Positions 30,005 through 41,613 of a stretch of DNA of 64,000 nt are shown piece after piece. The translations under genes were made by a program, and so were the position numbers. Source of the stretch: Mikania micrantha (taxonomy: Eukaryota; Streptophyta; Magnoliopsida; Asterales; Asteraceae); contig CM018697.1 in the NCBI GenBank assembly GCA_009363875.1, forward strand, positions 49,307,484-49,371,483. Direction: 5' to 3'. The notes under the pieces were generated by a model. The model ran no database searches and had not been told where the DNA came from. It was given only the letters and a program-made list of their open reading frames with translations. Within the stretch, counting starts at the first letter, position 1. Every line of letters starts with the position of its first letter.

Positions 30005-31679
30005 TGTGTTGTAGCCTACTTGAATAACCAAGAACTGCGCTCACTCTTTTGTTGTATCGAATGTAGCTTCAACACCTGATTTCATTGGTTATGGTTTTGT
30101 GTTGTAAGTGTTTATAGTTACTGTTATTGTGTTTTAATACTAGCGTGTGACTAATTGTCCTACTTGTTACTAAAATGAGTTTCTAATGTTTAATAATTCT
30201 ATCTCATCCTATTTGACTTAGGTTACTACACCCTTAACCAACATAAATGAAAACTAACTTAGATAATCAAATTTTATGTTCTAAAGAAGTGGTTTATAAA
30301 AGATGTTTAGTTTTAAAGTTTTGTAGTTTAAAAGAAAGTTAACTTATTTTTATAAAACATTATTTTATTTTGCCAAAAATAGTTAAGTTAATCTTATAAA
30401 CTTTTATTTATACACCTAAGCAATAACTTTTAAAATATATATAAGTTTATATCATAAAGCATGAAATTTACAAAGTTGAACTTAGGTTAGCTCAATTAAG
30501 TATAACCTATGTTCTTATATGTTTTCTTGATGTTCAATACATGAACTTAACCATAGTAAATGACCAAAATTGATTACTTAGTATCAATCCAATTGTATTT
30601 GAAATTCAATGTTAGTATCAAATATGGTCATGATAATATAGAATGTTAGTGTTGCATGCACATCATAGTTCAATACAACACCCTTAGCCATATTACCATC
30701 TCTTTTGCATCTTGTGTTTATTGCATTTTCATCGTTCTTGTCTTTAGTTAATCCATAAAACAATCATTTTGAAGTTTGAGTATTGTGTGTGTCTTAGCTT
30801 AACCAAAACTAAGTATTGAGGATTTATAAAATCGGTCAACAACCTAGTTAACCACCTTATGTGTTTGCCGATATTACATCATACCTATGGTTTTTAACTT
30901 AAAATTACTCAAGTGTTTCAATCCATCTCATTAGTAAAACATATGTTTATAAGTTTAAATAGTTTACACAATGTTAGTTTTCAAGAAAGCTTAGTATTGT
31001 TACAAGTTAAAATCGGTTAACACTTTTGAATACCATAATAGTATCACATCAGACATACCCATGTTCTAATTGATCCCTAGACTTCGTTTTAGATTTGATT
31101 CCAAGCCTGAATTACTTGAATTATAACAAGGTGTTAATATCGACAAGATTTTGAGTAACATCGATGGAATTTGTTAGGTAATATCGATGAATATACAGCC
31201 CCTAACCTGCCAATACTTATAGATTCGATGGTTTCACATTGGATAGCCCTTAGGCCATCAATACAGCCATTTTCGCAGGTTCTAACCATTCCCAGCCCTT
31301 TCAATCTATAACCCCTAATGTTTCTTGAGTTCCTAGACAAAATTAGTGCAGATCCTAAGGCTTTAGAGGGTCCAAAACTGTCTGAAAAAAGTGTTGTTCG
31401 TCGGAACAGTGACCGCACCACAATAGCCCGTTTGAACTCGATTTTGCCACAAATTTGTTGATCCAAAACTCAAACCAACACAATCTAAGAGTTCCTAAGT
31501 AGTTTTTGTGCATATCCTAGCTGATTCGAAGTGATAAAAACGGATTTCAAGCTTACCTCACCGGAATAGCACAAAACCCACAAAAATCGTTGTTTCTCTC
31601 TAAAACTGCAACCACATCAGCTCGTTTCAGCTTCGATCGTCTGTACTAGTAGAGCCGGATTTAAGTGTTGGCTAGGTAA

Positions 31680-31816
31680 GCGCAAAGTTCATCCACGGAG
31701 GGTGAGCTGTGTTCCTCTCGTTCTCACGGTCGTTTTGACTACTAGAACGTCGAATTTGGTGGAGAAATGAGGAAGTTATGGTTATTTGAAGCGCAAAGTT
31801 CATCCACGGAGGGTGA
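31680..31816. repeat. 26-bp direct repeat in LTR C
   Basis: GCGCAAAGTTCATCCACGGA plus GGGTGA occurs at 31680-31705 and 31791-31816, identical and 111 bp apart. It lies between the first donor and the GGTGACGA repeats, where the promoter would be. Confidence 0.8.
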
Positions 31817-32453
31817 TTCTTGAGGAAGAAGAAGATGCGTTCGGTTTCGGTTTCACGCTTCGTTTTCATCGTTTTTCGTAACATTACGTAACTTAATAAA
31901 AATGGAAATTTTGAACCTTTTTAAGGTAGTAATTCCTATTAAATTAACTAAATATCTTTTATTTATATTTAAAATTTCAAAAACATTTATTTGTATTGTT
32001 TCACCGGATCGTATCGTTTTCGCGCGTATTCGTACGCATCGTCACCCGTTCAAACACGAAGACAACGTTACTTGCCAATATGGTTTTTTTAATTATTAGA
32101 CATCGTTTAGAACGTTAAACTTACAAGTATGTTCAAGCAAATCGTCACCCACACGAATACACCGTATGTTTAATATTCATTTAACGACATCCGTTATGGT
32201 TTTAGTTTGGGTTTCCTCACATACGTTAATACATAATAAGGTCCTAACGAACATTCGTACATAATATCCTATCAGAGTTTTACATGTTTAGACATATCAG
32301 TTTTGTGGCTGTGTATGTTGTTTGTCAGTTTTGAGTTTTCGCACTCTTAACATCAGTTGTTTCATATTATATTAACACAGAATATTATACGAACATCTTC
32401 CGTACCAGTATCTACAGACCGTTCCAAACTACTGTTCCAGCACCGATGTTACA

Positions 32454-32794
32454 AAAACCAACTTCATAGTCAACGTTACGTTTACTATACCTGAGAAGAT
32501 CCTGAAATAAACGTCGTGGAAGGCATTTTCTTCTGTCATCCAAAATCGTATTGCTGGTCGCGTGCATTTCCGCACGTACTGATGATGGACGCGACATATA
32601 AAATGAACCAGTACCGCCTTCCATTTATTCAAATTGTTGGCGTGACTTCCACACACCAGACGTTTAGTATTGCTCACGCGTTCGTAAGCAGAGAGCATGA
32701 GGAAAACTACGTATGGATTTTGTAAATGGTTAAGAGTATGTTGACTAAATGTATGGAGCCACGTGTTATCATAGCAAATCGAGACCTTGTGATG
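32454..32794 (+). pseudogene. MULE-type transposase remnant
   Basis: From about 32516 the plus strand reads GIFFCHPKSYCWSRAFPHV, LMMDATYKMNQYRLPF, IVGVTSTHQTFSIAHAFVS, EENYVWIL, then a TAA (32723-32725), then KSMLTKCMEP and IANRDL in the same frame. FPHVLMMDATYK and IVGVTST are hallmarks of the MULE/FAR1-type transposase DDE domain; the D of MMDATYK is the first catalytic residue. Only about 95 codons survive, between LTR C and the Athila LTR. It is the only non-LTR element remnant seen and the oldest layer of the nest. Confidence 0.75.
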
Positions 32795-34326
32795 TGTTGC
32801 AAAACACATCTGTTTTTCTAGTTGTTTTTAATTAGTTTTCGTACAGTTTTATTCAATTTTAGAGTCGATTTATGCTGGTTCTTCACATTTCCACAAATTG
32901 TTGCGTACAGGTAATAAACATGTTATTTTGGCATAAAAGATCAAGAAAACGAGCTCCCGGGTGGACGAGAACAAACTGAAGATCAAAGGGAGAAGATTTC
33001 TGGAATTTCTCCTAGTCGCGTATCGCGAAAACCATAGGAAACCCTGTCGCGTAGCACGACAGGTAGAAATTACAGTTGTGCCCTTTTTAATGATTGCGGG
33101 TTTGACCCGACTATTTTGACAGGTAGCGGGTACCGTCGCGTTTGATCATCGGGAAGCCCTAGACGAGTGATCCGAAGGGTGTAACGTGATCGGTTCTTCT
33201 TTCTTTCTTGTTATTCTCATTTGAATGATGTTTGGGATGTGTTTTGACATTATTTATTACTGTTTATTTAGTATGATTTGTGGCTAAACCTTCTAGACCA
33301 CCTAGGGTTTTTTAATTACGCATGTTTAATGTTTATAACGGTTGATTGTGGAACAAGTTTGGATTTTTCAATGGTTTAACGATTTGATTTGGATTCTTGG
33401 ATGTGTATGAATGTTTGTGATGTTTGTGATCTGAATTATTGTTTCCTCGTGTGCTTTGGCGAATGTCTTTCGTGTAATAGGCACATGCTAGGTCATTTAC
33501 TTGGTGTTTTTGATTTGTAGATGGATTGCTAGACGTAGTGGTTCATAGGAGGAATAATTAAGTCACAAATGAATTAGATGTTTAACCAAATTCAATAGCC
33601 GTGAGGTGAGGGTTTGTTAGTATATCTTGCATGTTTAAGAATTAGTTAAAGTCTTTGTGAAAAGACCAAGATTAGGTAATTTGAACATAGTCTTGTATGC
33701 TAAATCCAAGATGAATTACCTGTCTATCCCTTGCATATCATGCAGTGAGACTTTCCTTTCCGTGAGGTAGATGGTCTTTAGGATAAACCATTGATGGGTT
33801 GGTTAACTTGTGAGAGTAATTAACCTAAACCGGTGTTTAAGATACTTATAGACAATTTAGTTGAAATCTTTGAAAATGGTTAAAGAATCTCTAATTTGTT
33901 GATAAGCAAATATTTAAAGATCCCGGTTCCAAACATAAGTTCCATAATCAGTCTAAACACATTAGACATGTATAAAGTAAACCCTAGGTAGTCACTTCAT
34001 CATTCGTGAGTTTTAGTTGCATTTGCCTGTTGGAGTCTTAATTTGATTTTCTAGATTTTATTAATTTATTTTAATCAGTTATTTACAAAACCCCTCTTTC
34101 AAACATTTAATTTAATTTAAGCCTTTTGTATAGATAAGTCCTTGAATTTATTTTGCACTTTTTATAGGAATCTGTGGGTTCGATATCCGGACTTGCTTTT
34201 CTGTACTACTTTTCGATAGGTTCACTTGCCTGTTAGTAGTTTAGTTTAGAGATTCTAGAGTATTACTTAGTGTCTAGGTTAGTTTTGATTTGTATTAGTT
34301 TTAATTAAACTACTTTGCACATATCA
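32795..34326 (+). mobile_element. Athila 5' LTR (about 1532 bp)
   Basis: Starts TGTTGCAAAACACATC directly after the MULE reading frame and ends GCACATATCA just before the primer site. CGCG-type motifs occur at 33013-33130 (GTCGCGTATCGCGA, CTGTCGCGTAGCACGACAGG). The start could be two bases earlier (TGTGTTGC). The duplicate of the flanking pentamer is off-window. Confidence 0.75.
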
Positions 34327-34332
34327 AGTTTT

Positions 34333-34350
34333 TGGCGCCGTTGCTGGGGA
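34333..34350 (+). other. Athila primer binding site (tRNA-Asp)
   Basis: TGGCGCCGTTGCTGGGGA, one mismatch from TGGCGCCGTTGCCGGGGA, the complement of the tRNA-Asp 3' end used by Athila elements. It lies 6 bp from the LTR end. Confidence 0.85.
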
Positions 34351-34480
34351 CTTCTTAGTCGATTGTGCAGTTTAGTTCTTGTGTCTTATCTGTGCATATT
34401 TGTTTTTAGTTTTAGTTTTATTTTGTTTTGTTTTATTTCTTTTTGATTCATTTGTATTTCCTTTGCAGGTTTGGTAGTGT

Positions 34481-34993
34481 ATGCCACACCTACGTTTACA
34501 CGGACCGCCACCTGAGCTTTCTTTGCCTTCAAGGAGCAATTCGCGGGACTTTTCTAAGGGTTCTACGAGCGAGGTAAGTGCTTCTACACCCATCTCTGCA
34601 GATTCTTCTGAGCACTCACCACCGTCTTCTTTTTCTTCTTCTCATTCTAGTCCTCGTTTGCACTTTATTCCACCCATGGCTGAGCGTCGCACGGTTCAAC
34701 AGCAGGCCACTGCAAGTTTTACGGGACTTAATAATCCCATCACTGTGCCAAATATCACGAATGAAAATTCGTGGCAGATTCCCTTGTATATCATGACAGC
34801 CATTAATAACTCTCAGTTTAATGGCCGGGATGATGAAGATGCTCCAGCACACATAGCTCGCCTCACTCGCATCTGTGGGACCTTCAATCTTCAAGGTGCC
34901 ACTGAAGATGCCATTTTCTTGCAACTATTTCCATTTTCTCTTGCGGGTAGGGCCGCCACTTGGCTCGATTCACTCTTTTCGTATGGCACCTGA
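34481..34993 (+). pseudogene. Athila gag, 5' part
   Basis: ATG at 34481. Ser/Pro-rich N-terminus, then the gag core: FNGRDDEDAPAHIARLTRI, FLQLFPFSLAGRAATWLDSL. The frame ends in TGA formed at the insertion boundary (34991-34993). Compared with Athila gag as I remember it, a segment of roughly 30-40 codons after WLDSL is missing before the part that resumes in another frame (near 34970) and continues at 58403. The loss therefore pre-dates Tekay O or is independent of it. Confidence 0.75.
34989..34993. repeat. Target site duplication of Tekay O, left copy (CCTGA)
   Basis: CCTGA precedes TGTGACAACACACG. The right copy is CCCGA (58398-58402), differing by one C/T transition. Confidence 0.7.
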
Positions 34994-37935
34994 TGTGACA
35001 ACACACGAACCAGGTTTATATTAAAACTTTAATTACGACGCATCTTGTTAACGTGTTTAGATAAACACACTTATTAGAAACATTAAGTAGAGAAAATATG
35101 TCATTAGTTGGGAACAATAAAGTACACATGCCATAAAGGTTAGAAGCAAGAGATTTTTCTATGAAACATAATGATATACCTTTATGACACAACGAGCTAA
35201 AATAAAACAAAACAATGATTACACTTATTTATATATATTTATATGCATGCTTAAATTTATGATAATCAAATTGGCTATGCGAGACTACAACTAATAAGTA
35301 ATTATCATATTAAAAATGTAAACACACACACATATCACCACTCTTCATTTGAACTTTTCCAACACAAAGAAAAACACTCTCCCTTCCACTCCTCTCAAAC
35401 CCGACGGGTTCCAACCATATTCATCTCAAGAGCTTGCGATTTGGAGGTCACAACACAAGGTTATCCCGAGTTCAAGTTCTACATTGACGCAAAGGTTAGC
35501 TTGTTAGTCTCAAATGCTCGAAAATCTTGTTCTATCTACTCCTCCTTTCACCACAACCCACGACAACCCTAAACATTATTTTTTTAACTCTTTTCCAAAC
35601 CATACAAACATGGGTTATCACTCACATAAACGAAAAACACACATGCATGTACATGCATGTGTGAAAATTCGACTTTTCTAAGCCAAAAACCATGATTTTC
35701 ACTACAATAACTCCTACACATTCAAAGAATCGATTTTATTCCAAATATAAAACACTCAAAGCCATGGGGGATGAGTACTTGGAACAATCCATATACATGC
35801 AAGTCATGCATTTGTAATTTCATGGATTCGGAAACTCATAACTTCCATTTTCGTATGTTGCATGAACTCTAAATCCATTCTATGCCTTCTATATGTCTTA
35901 TCAGCCCCACGAACATCTTGGAAACGTTAAACACGAGTTTTAAGCACACGAGTAAGAACCACATCTCTTGAAAAATTATTATATGTGCATGCATGTATGT
36001 AAAAATGAATTTACAACTCATAAAATGATAATGTATGCATCACGAAATTTTGAGCAGGTTTATTTGTGATAATATACTTGGAAATATTGCATAAAATGTT
36101 GGATTTATGACAATAGTCAAATATGTAAGTGATTGTAGTCAAAAACTACACTTTGTAGGCTTTAGATTGTCATAAAATGTTAGAAATTCCTTAATCAGCC
36201 TTCTGGCCTTGTGTATGGTCGAAATATGTTTATAATAATATAAGTATTGTACTCAAAAAGTTTGAGTATTTATTGATATGCCTAAAATAAGTTTTAGATT
36301 TATTAAAATCTCTATAAATCTTGATAAAATCAACAAAAAATAACACCTGAGTGATAAAAATCTTAAGTACAATTTATTTTTGTAAGAATATAGTTATAAG
36401 ACCTGAGAAAAATATTGAAACTAAAAATAGATGGTGTAACCTAGTTATTTGCCATTTAATATAATGAAATAGGCTAAAAATACGAATTTAATTTGTTACT
36501 GTCCAAAATATGAAGTAAATATTTTTCTCAGTATGCTTATAATACAGGGATGTCCCAGTAAAAATTCGGTAATTTTTAGTGACTGTTAAATATTTATTTT
36601 GAAATTTTATATATTAATCAGTACAAAATTCATTTAAAATAGTAAAAGACCTCTAAAAATCTTGAAATTTTTACAGTAGCCTAAGGACATACTTATTATA
36701 CTATATAAAAATTTGTGGTAAATCTTAGAGACCGAGAAATACTTATTATGATATTAAAGATATTAATGATTTTTAAAACAGTTTAAAATAGTAAACGAGC
36801 TTTAAAAATTCTGAAAAGTTTACAGGAAACTAATAATACATGTATGAGGCTATACAAATATTTTGGAAATTTTGAGGATCAGAATCATTATCTGTGAATT
36901 TTTGAGGAATTTAAACATATAAAAACAATATTTGGTACAAGAGTTAAATATTGTAATAATAGTGAATGAATAAATAACAATGAGGCGAATTAGAAATAAT
37001 GCATGAGAAACAATATCACATCAATATTTATGGCATGAATATTTACTAAAGAGTCTAAACATATATTAGGCAAGTGAACTAATCAAGATTAACCATTGAA
37101 CCATTCAATCACCAGATAACCAAGCACCAGAAATAGCAGGTGAGTTCATGTGATCCCTTTTCTTTTTACTGTTTTGGGATACAGAAAGCATGCTCCATAA
37201 ACTGTTTATAAAATTATATTTATGTGATAATGAACGTCCGTTTCAAATAAAATTGCTTCCCCTAAACATTCAACATAATTTACAACCATTAACTCATTAG
37301 GAGAGCCGGTGAGTATATGGGTAGCACTACTTGGGGTATCCCCCACACACAGTGGCCCGAAAGGGTGGCCTTATAGAAATAGGGTTGAAACCCCACTGAG
37401 GTTAATGTCAACCATTGTGGCATATATTCTTTATGATACATTTACACCGAGAGCAGGAACGGGTCTCGGAATGGGAAGTTAAATTAGAATGACCATGTTA
37501 TGGGCTAACATTGTATGAGGCAAACGCCCGAGCATGGAGCAGGGTTGGTTGTATTGTTATTGAATTATCACATGTTATGCTTTATTGTATTATTGTTACT
37601 ATCGTGTCATAATATTAAACTCATGATCTCACCAACTTTTTAGTTGACGTATTTTAGCATGTCTTTCAGGTTGAATGATAAGAGTAGGCGAACTGGATCA
37701 GCTTCTAGAGGCGTTGTGTAGCTTTTAGAATAAAGTTAATTGCAAACAATTTATGTTATTGGATAATGTTTTATTTGGCCCTGCGTGGCAATTTAGACAA
37801 TTGTTGTGTGTTGAGACCTTATTTGCTTTAGTTTACTTTGGACTATGGATTATTTATACTATGCTTCCGCCAAGTTAGTTAAATGGTTTTGAGATCAATC
37901 GTTGTGCCCTAATCTCCTTGAGTTGGGGTGTGAAA
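34994..37935 (+). mobile_element. Tekay O 5' LTR (2942 bp)
   Basis: Begins TGTGACAACACACG; ends GGGGTGTGAAA (terminal CA mutated to AA). Landmarks: first donor AAAG|GTTAGC (35494/35495), second donor CAG|GTGAGTTC (37139/37140), acceptor CTCACCAACTTTTTAGTTGAC...TCTTTCAG|GTTG (37669/37670). It lacks about 470 bp present in the 3' LTR (near 35322) and about 285 bp near 36985. No CGCG or GGTTCG array is seen. Confidence 0.88.
37139..37669 (+). other. Predicted LTR intron-like module, Tekay O 5' LTR
   Basis: CAG|GTGAGTTCATGTGATCCC then TTTTCTTTTTACTG and TTTTGGG; middle GC-rich structured region (37302-37540, with GTAGCACTACTTGGGG); acceptor side CCAACTTTTTAGTTG hairpin, TCTTTCAG. The 3' LTR keeps all parts (57601-58131). 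Confidence 0.5.
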
Positions 37936-37938
37936 GGT

Positions 37939-37952
37939 TGGTATCAAAGCCC
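37939..37952 (+). other. Tekay O primer binding site
   Basis: TGGTATCAAAGCCC: two mismatches from TGGTATCAGAGCCA (initiator tRNA-Met complement). Confidence 0.75.
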
Positions 37953-38102
37953 AAGGTTATAGAGAATGAGGTGCCTTAGTATACCTAAGACTATGACCGG
38001 GAGATTGGGACAAGTAGAAAAATAGAATACTTAGGAAATAGGAAATATCGCTTTAGGAATCTAGGAAAAATTAAATTATCAAATATTCTAACAAATTATT
38101 GC

Positions 38103-38798
38103 ATGAAAATGGACGCAAAAGGCAAAGGAATTAGCAAAAGAGGACCATCGAGCCGACCCAGGGTTTTTGCGAGAAGAGACTTTCCACCAGCAGTTCGTGA
38201 GGAATTGCACCGTCAGTTTCCTCAACACTACAGCCATATGCCAGAGGATGCTTACATCACGTCTTCGGTGTCTGAGCCCATGGAGCATGATGACGCTGCA
38301 TCGTCTACGCCTAGTAGATCCCGTACTAGGTTTATGTCGCCCCTACTACCTCGTAGGGAGCCGAGTGATGTACCAGTGAGGAGGCCTACCCCAGTCATGG
38401 GGGCAAGGCCAGGAGCCTCTGCCTCATTTCGTATACCGAGGAGTGGGCCCCTTCACCCCAGCATGGGGGAGCCACACGTGACCCAATCCGCATGCCACAA
38501 CATTCACTCAGGGCACTCTGCGAGATATGGAAGGGAGATGGCAGGACCGAGTAGAGAGAGAGCTTCAGAAGATAACCCGCAGCGGGAAGAGAATTTTATG
38601 CTATGGTCAGCCATGTTTGAATAGGAAAAGAGGGCAAGCCACCTGGCGGAGCAATTCCAGAGACACGTGGGAGCTGTAACCTTACAGTTAGAAATGACCC
38701 GTAAGGAGCTTAAGGAATCCCGAGAGGCTAATCAGGCATTGAAGAAGAAGGGTTTCTTCTCATCCATATGGGACTCTATCCGTGGCAGGAAGAATTGA
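38103..38798 (+). pseudogene. Tekay O pre-gag ORF
   Basis: ATG 38103 (or 38109) between primer site and gag. 173 codons to TAG 38622-38624; the same frame then stays open to TGA 38796-38798, giving about 231 codons with the one stop. N-terminal part is Arg/Pro/Ser-rich and basic. The C-terminal part is helical with VTLQLEMTRKELKESREAN, matching 11 of 19 positions in the pre-gag ORF of element I. Ends GFFSSIWDSIRGRKN. Unknown family; not gag, which starts separately at 39248. Confidence 0.6.
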
Positions 38799-39247
38799 GA
38801 GCCTTATCACTTGTATTGGTTATGATTGATTATGAAACATTTTATTTTCGGGTCTGCATACCCTGTATTTTTATTTTATGAAACAATGTTATTATTGGGA
38901 GTGTTTCCCAAGAACTTTATGATTTGAATTATGGATGCAATGAATGGACTGGTTGATTATGAAACATTGAATTATGATGCATATGACTTGGTTGTTTGGT
39001 TGACATTATATGATGCATAATGATGGACATTGTTAAGATAATGTAATGGTATGATACAAGAATAGTGATTGAACTCATGTTTGATAGACAAATTTATACA
39101 ATGCAGTGATTTATATTTATCTCTTGATTGGTTGTTTAAATAAATATTTTATATGCTAAATTGATACATTAGTATGCTTTAAATGATTGCTCAACAAAAA
39201 AATTAATGACAATAAATTTTCTCTATGTGTGAAACTTATAATATAGA
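38799..39247. other. Untranslated leader between pre-gag ORF and gag of Tekay O
   Basis: AT-rich, rich in TTATGATT-type words. No ORF or repeat array recognised. Confidence 0.5.
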
Positions 39248-40453
39248 ATGCCTCCCCGACGTAGCCAACGACTGAACCGTGGTCAACCGAATACGGGAGC
39301 GAATCCGAACCCGCAAGCCGGACGAAGAAGGAATCCACCACCACCTCCCCTGGAAAACTCAGTTAACCATATTGAAAATAGGGAGAATCCCCCAGAGGGC
39401 AACCCAAACGCAGGTGGAAATGAAGGAGATCGAAACATGGAGGATAGAATGACTAATCTTATTACTAGGCACATCCAGAATGCAATACCAACTATTGCAG
39501 CTCAGATCAGGGCGGATATGAATATCGACAACCAAAACGAAAATGCTCACGGAGCAGGAGGACCAGAGATCGAGCAGGCAGAGATGGAAGAACGGAAGGG
39601 GTGCTCATACAAGACTTTCCTGGCGTGCAAGCCAAAAGATTTTGAAGGTAGGGATGGTGCTGTAGGGGCAATTAGATGGTTGGAGGATATAGAGGCAGTG
39701 TTAGACATCAGTGATTTCAAGGAGGATAACAAGGTGAAATATGCAACTCACTCTCTAATGGGATCTGCATTAACATGGTGGAACACCATTGTCAAAACCA
39801 GGGGCCGAAACACCATTAAGGCCATGAAGTGGAAAGACTTTAAAGATATGGTTACTGAAAAGTTTTGTCCAATTAATGAACTGGAAAGAATCGAAGCTGA
39901 ATTTCTGGCACATGAAACGATTGGGTTGGATCATACCAAGTACATTAATCGATTCAATGAAATGGCGTTGTTAGTTCCACACCTGGTTACCCCTGAGACT
40001 AAAAGAATAGGAAGATACATCAGGGGATTAGCACCACAAGTTAGGGGGTTTATTAGGACAGCAAGACCAGCTACTTTTCAGTCGGCAGTAGAGCTAGGAG
40101 GAACACTTACTGATGAAATAGTGAGGTGCGGGAAAATAAGTCAAGAAAAGGTGGGTGATAAGAGGAAGTGGCAAGACAACAAGAATGATAGGAAAGGGGA
40201 TCAGAAGTTTCGGAGATTTTAGGGTAGGAGAAATGACTTTGGCAAAGCAAAGGAATCAACTACACCCAGACCAGGAAGAAAATTATACCTAGGAACTAGT
40301 CCATGGTGTGACAAGTGCAAGATACATCACCAAGGGGAATGCAACCCAAAGTACAGTTACAAGTGTAAGAAAGCAGGACATCTACTTAAGGATTGCAGGG
40401 TCAAGGACGTAACCAGATGCTACGAATGTGGGGACACCAGGCATTTAAGGAAT
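39248..40453 (+). pseudogene. Tekay O gag
   Basis: ATG 39248 (MPPRRSQRLNRGQ). Capsid signature CSYKTFLACKPKDFEGRDG, SALTWWNTIVK, FCPINELERIEAEFLAHE. A TAG at 40220-40222 stops it; the frame continues with zinc-knuckle remnants (CDKCKIHHQGEC; KCKKAGHLLKDC lacking its first Cys; CYECGDTRHLRNVC). A single stop separates it from protease in the same frame. Confidence 0.85.
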
Positions 40454-41574
40454 GTGTGCCCAAAACTGAAAAGGGATAAGCCACAAAAAGCAACGGGAAG
40501 AGCATTTGTACTCACTGCAACTGAAGCTCAGAAAGATCCGGAGATGATAACGGGTACGTTTCTTTTAAACAATCATGTAGCTAGTGTACTGATTGATACG
40601 TGTGCCACTTTTAGTTTTATATCAACAAAATTCAGATCCTTACTCGATAAACAACCTACTTGTTTGAAAGACGTATGTGAAGTAGAGATAGCTACTGGAA
40701 AAGTGATAAGTATAAAAGAAGTATTGAAAGACTGTGAATTAGTTATGTAACGACAAAAGTTTAAGATAGATTTACTGCCTATTGAATTAGGAGGCTTTGA
40801 TGTAGTTATTGGAATGGATTGGTTAGCTATGAATAAGGTAGAACTTAACTGTGAACATAATATTATACAATTCCCTTAACTAATGATAAGAAAATGATAG
40901 TGATTGGGCATAAGGTTAGAGAATTACTGCGCATCATTTCGTATGCAAAGACGGAGAAGTATTCAAGGATGGGAAACATGATCTACTTAGCCTATGTGGT
41001 CACCGAGAAAGAAGAAGCAGTACCCAAGGAAATACCAATTGTATCTGAATATTTGGATGTATTTCCAGAAGAGTTACCGGGAGTGCCGGCACCGAGACAA
41101 GTGGAATTCCGAATTGATTTGATACCCGGGGCAGCACCAGTAGGCTAAAGCACCTTATCGCTTAGCACCTTCTGAAATGCAAGAGATGGTGATTCAAATA
41201 CAAGAGCTGATGGATAAAGGTTTCATAAGGCCGAGCTTTTCTCCATGCGGAGCCCCAGTATTATTTGTGAAAAAGAAGGACGGGACGTTGAGAATGTGCA
41301 TCGACTACCGAGAGCTGAACAAAGTTACTATAAAGAATCGTTATCCACTCCCAAGAATCGATGACTTGTTTGATCAACTTCAAGGGGCAAGCTATTTTTC
41401 AAAGATTGACTTAAGATCAGGATATCATCAATTGAGAGTTAGGGATGAGGATGTCCCTAAAACCGCTTTCAGAACTCGTTATGGAAATTATGAGTTTATG
41501 GTAATGCCATTCAGGCTTATGAACGCACCTGCTGTGTTTATGGATCTCATGAACCGGGTGTGTAAACCATACTT
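40454..41574 (+). pseudogene. Tekay O protease and N-terminal reverse transcriptase, cut by element I
   Basis: Protease: LLNNHVASVLIDTCATFSF, where the catalytic D-T-G is D-T-C. TAA at 40748-40750, then FDVVIGMDWL, then TAA and a frame change near 40878. RT starts in another frame (EYLDVFPEELPGVPAPRQVE), shifts again near 41143, then reads MDKGFIRPSFSPCGAP, LRMCIDYRELN, KIDLRSGYHQL and MNRVCKPYF, where LTR I begins. The catalytic FIDD block is absent on this side and also missing when the gene resumes. Confidence 0.85.
41570..41574. repeat. Possible target site of Tekay I, left flank TACTT
   Basis: The five bases before TGTGACAGTTGC. The right duplicate is lost in the deletion at about 52425, so this is only the expected position. 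Confidence 0.4.
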
Positions 41575-41597
41575 TGTGACAGTTGCATACGAGAATT

Positions 41598-41613
41598 ACG
41601 TCATCAATGACGT
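41598..41613 (+). promoter_or_regulatory. Inverted repeat of ACGTCAT near the LTR I start
   Basis: ACGTCAT-CA-ATGACGT, a perfect 7-bp inverted repeat. TGACG/CGTCA is the core recognised by plant TGA-class bZIP factors (as-1-like element); role here is inferred. The copy in the 3' LTR at 50495-50510 is intact. Confidence 0.55.

Larger units (their letters stand above)
28759..32453 (-). mobile_element. LTR fragment C, Tekay-like, minus orientation
   Basis: Ends CACCGATGTTACA at 32453 and aligns loosely with B over the last 500 bp. Minus-sense landmarks: GGTGACGA repeats (32038, 32143), first donor TGAG|GTAAGC (31557/31556), two GTGAGTTCA + CCCTTTTC blocks (29680-29697 and 29985-30004), acceptor TTTTCTCAG|GTGATG (28855/28854). 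The roughly 300 bp that should follow the acceptor to the LTR end are missing at 28759, where B begins. I saw no ORF with recognisable homology in these 3.7 kb. Confidence 0.7.

Noticed and set aside
31134..31466. 110-codon minus-strand ORF in LTR C
   Set aside because: No recognisable domain and it lies in the LTR leader between predicted donor blocks; not supported as a gene.
32429..32809. 126-codon minus-strand ORF
   Set aside because: Antisense shadow of the MULE remnant, which has clear transposase motifs on the plus strand.
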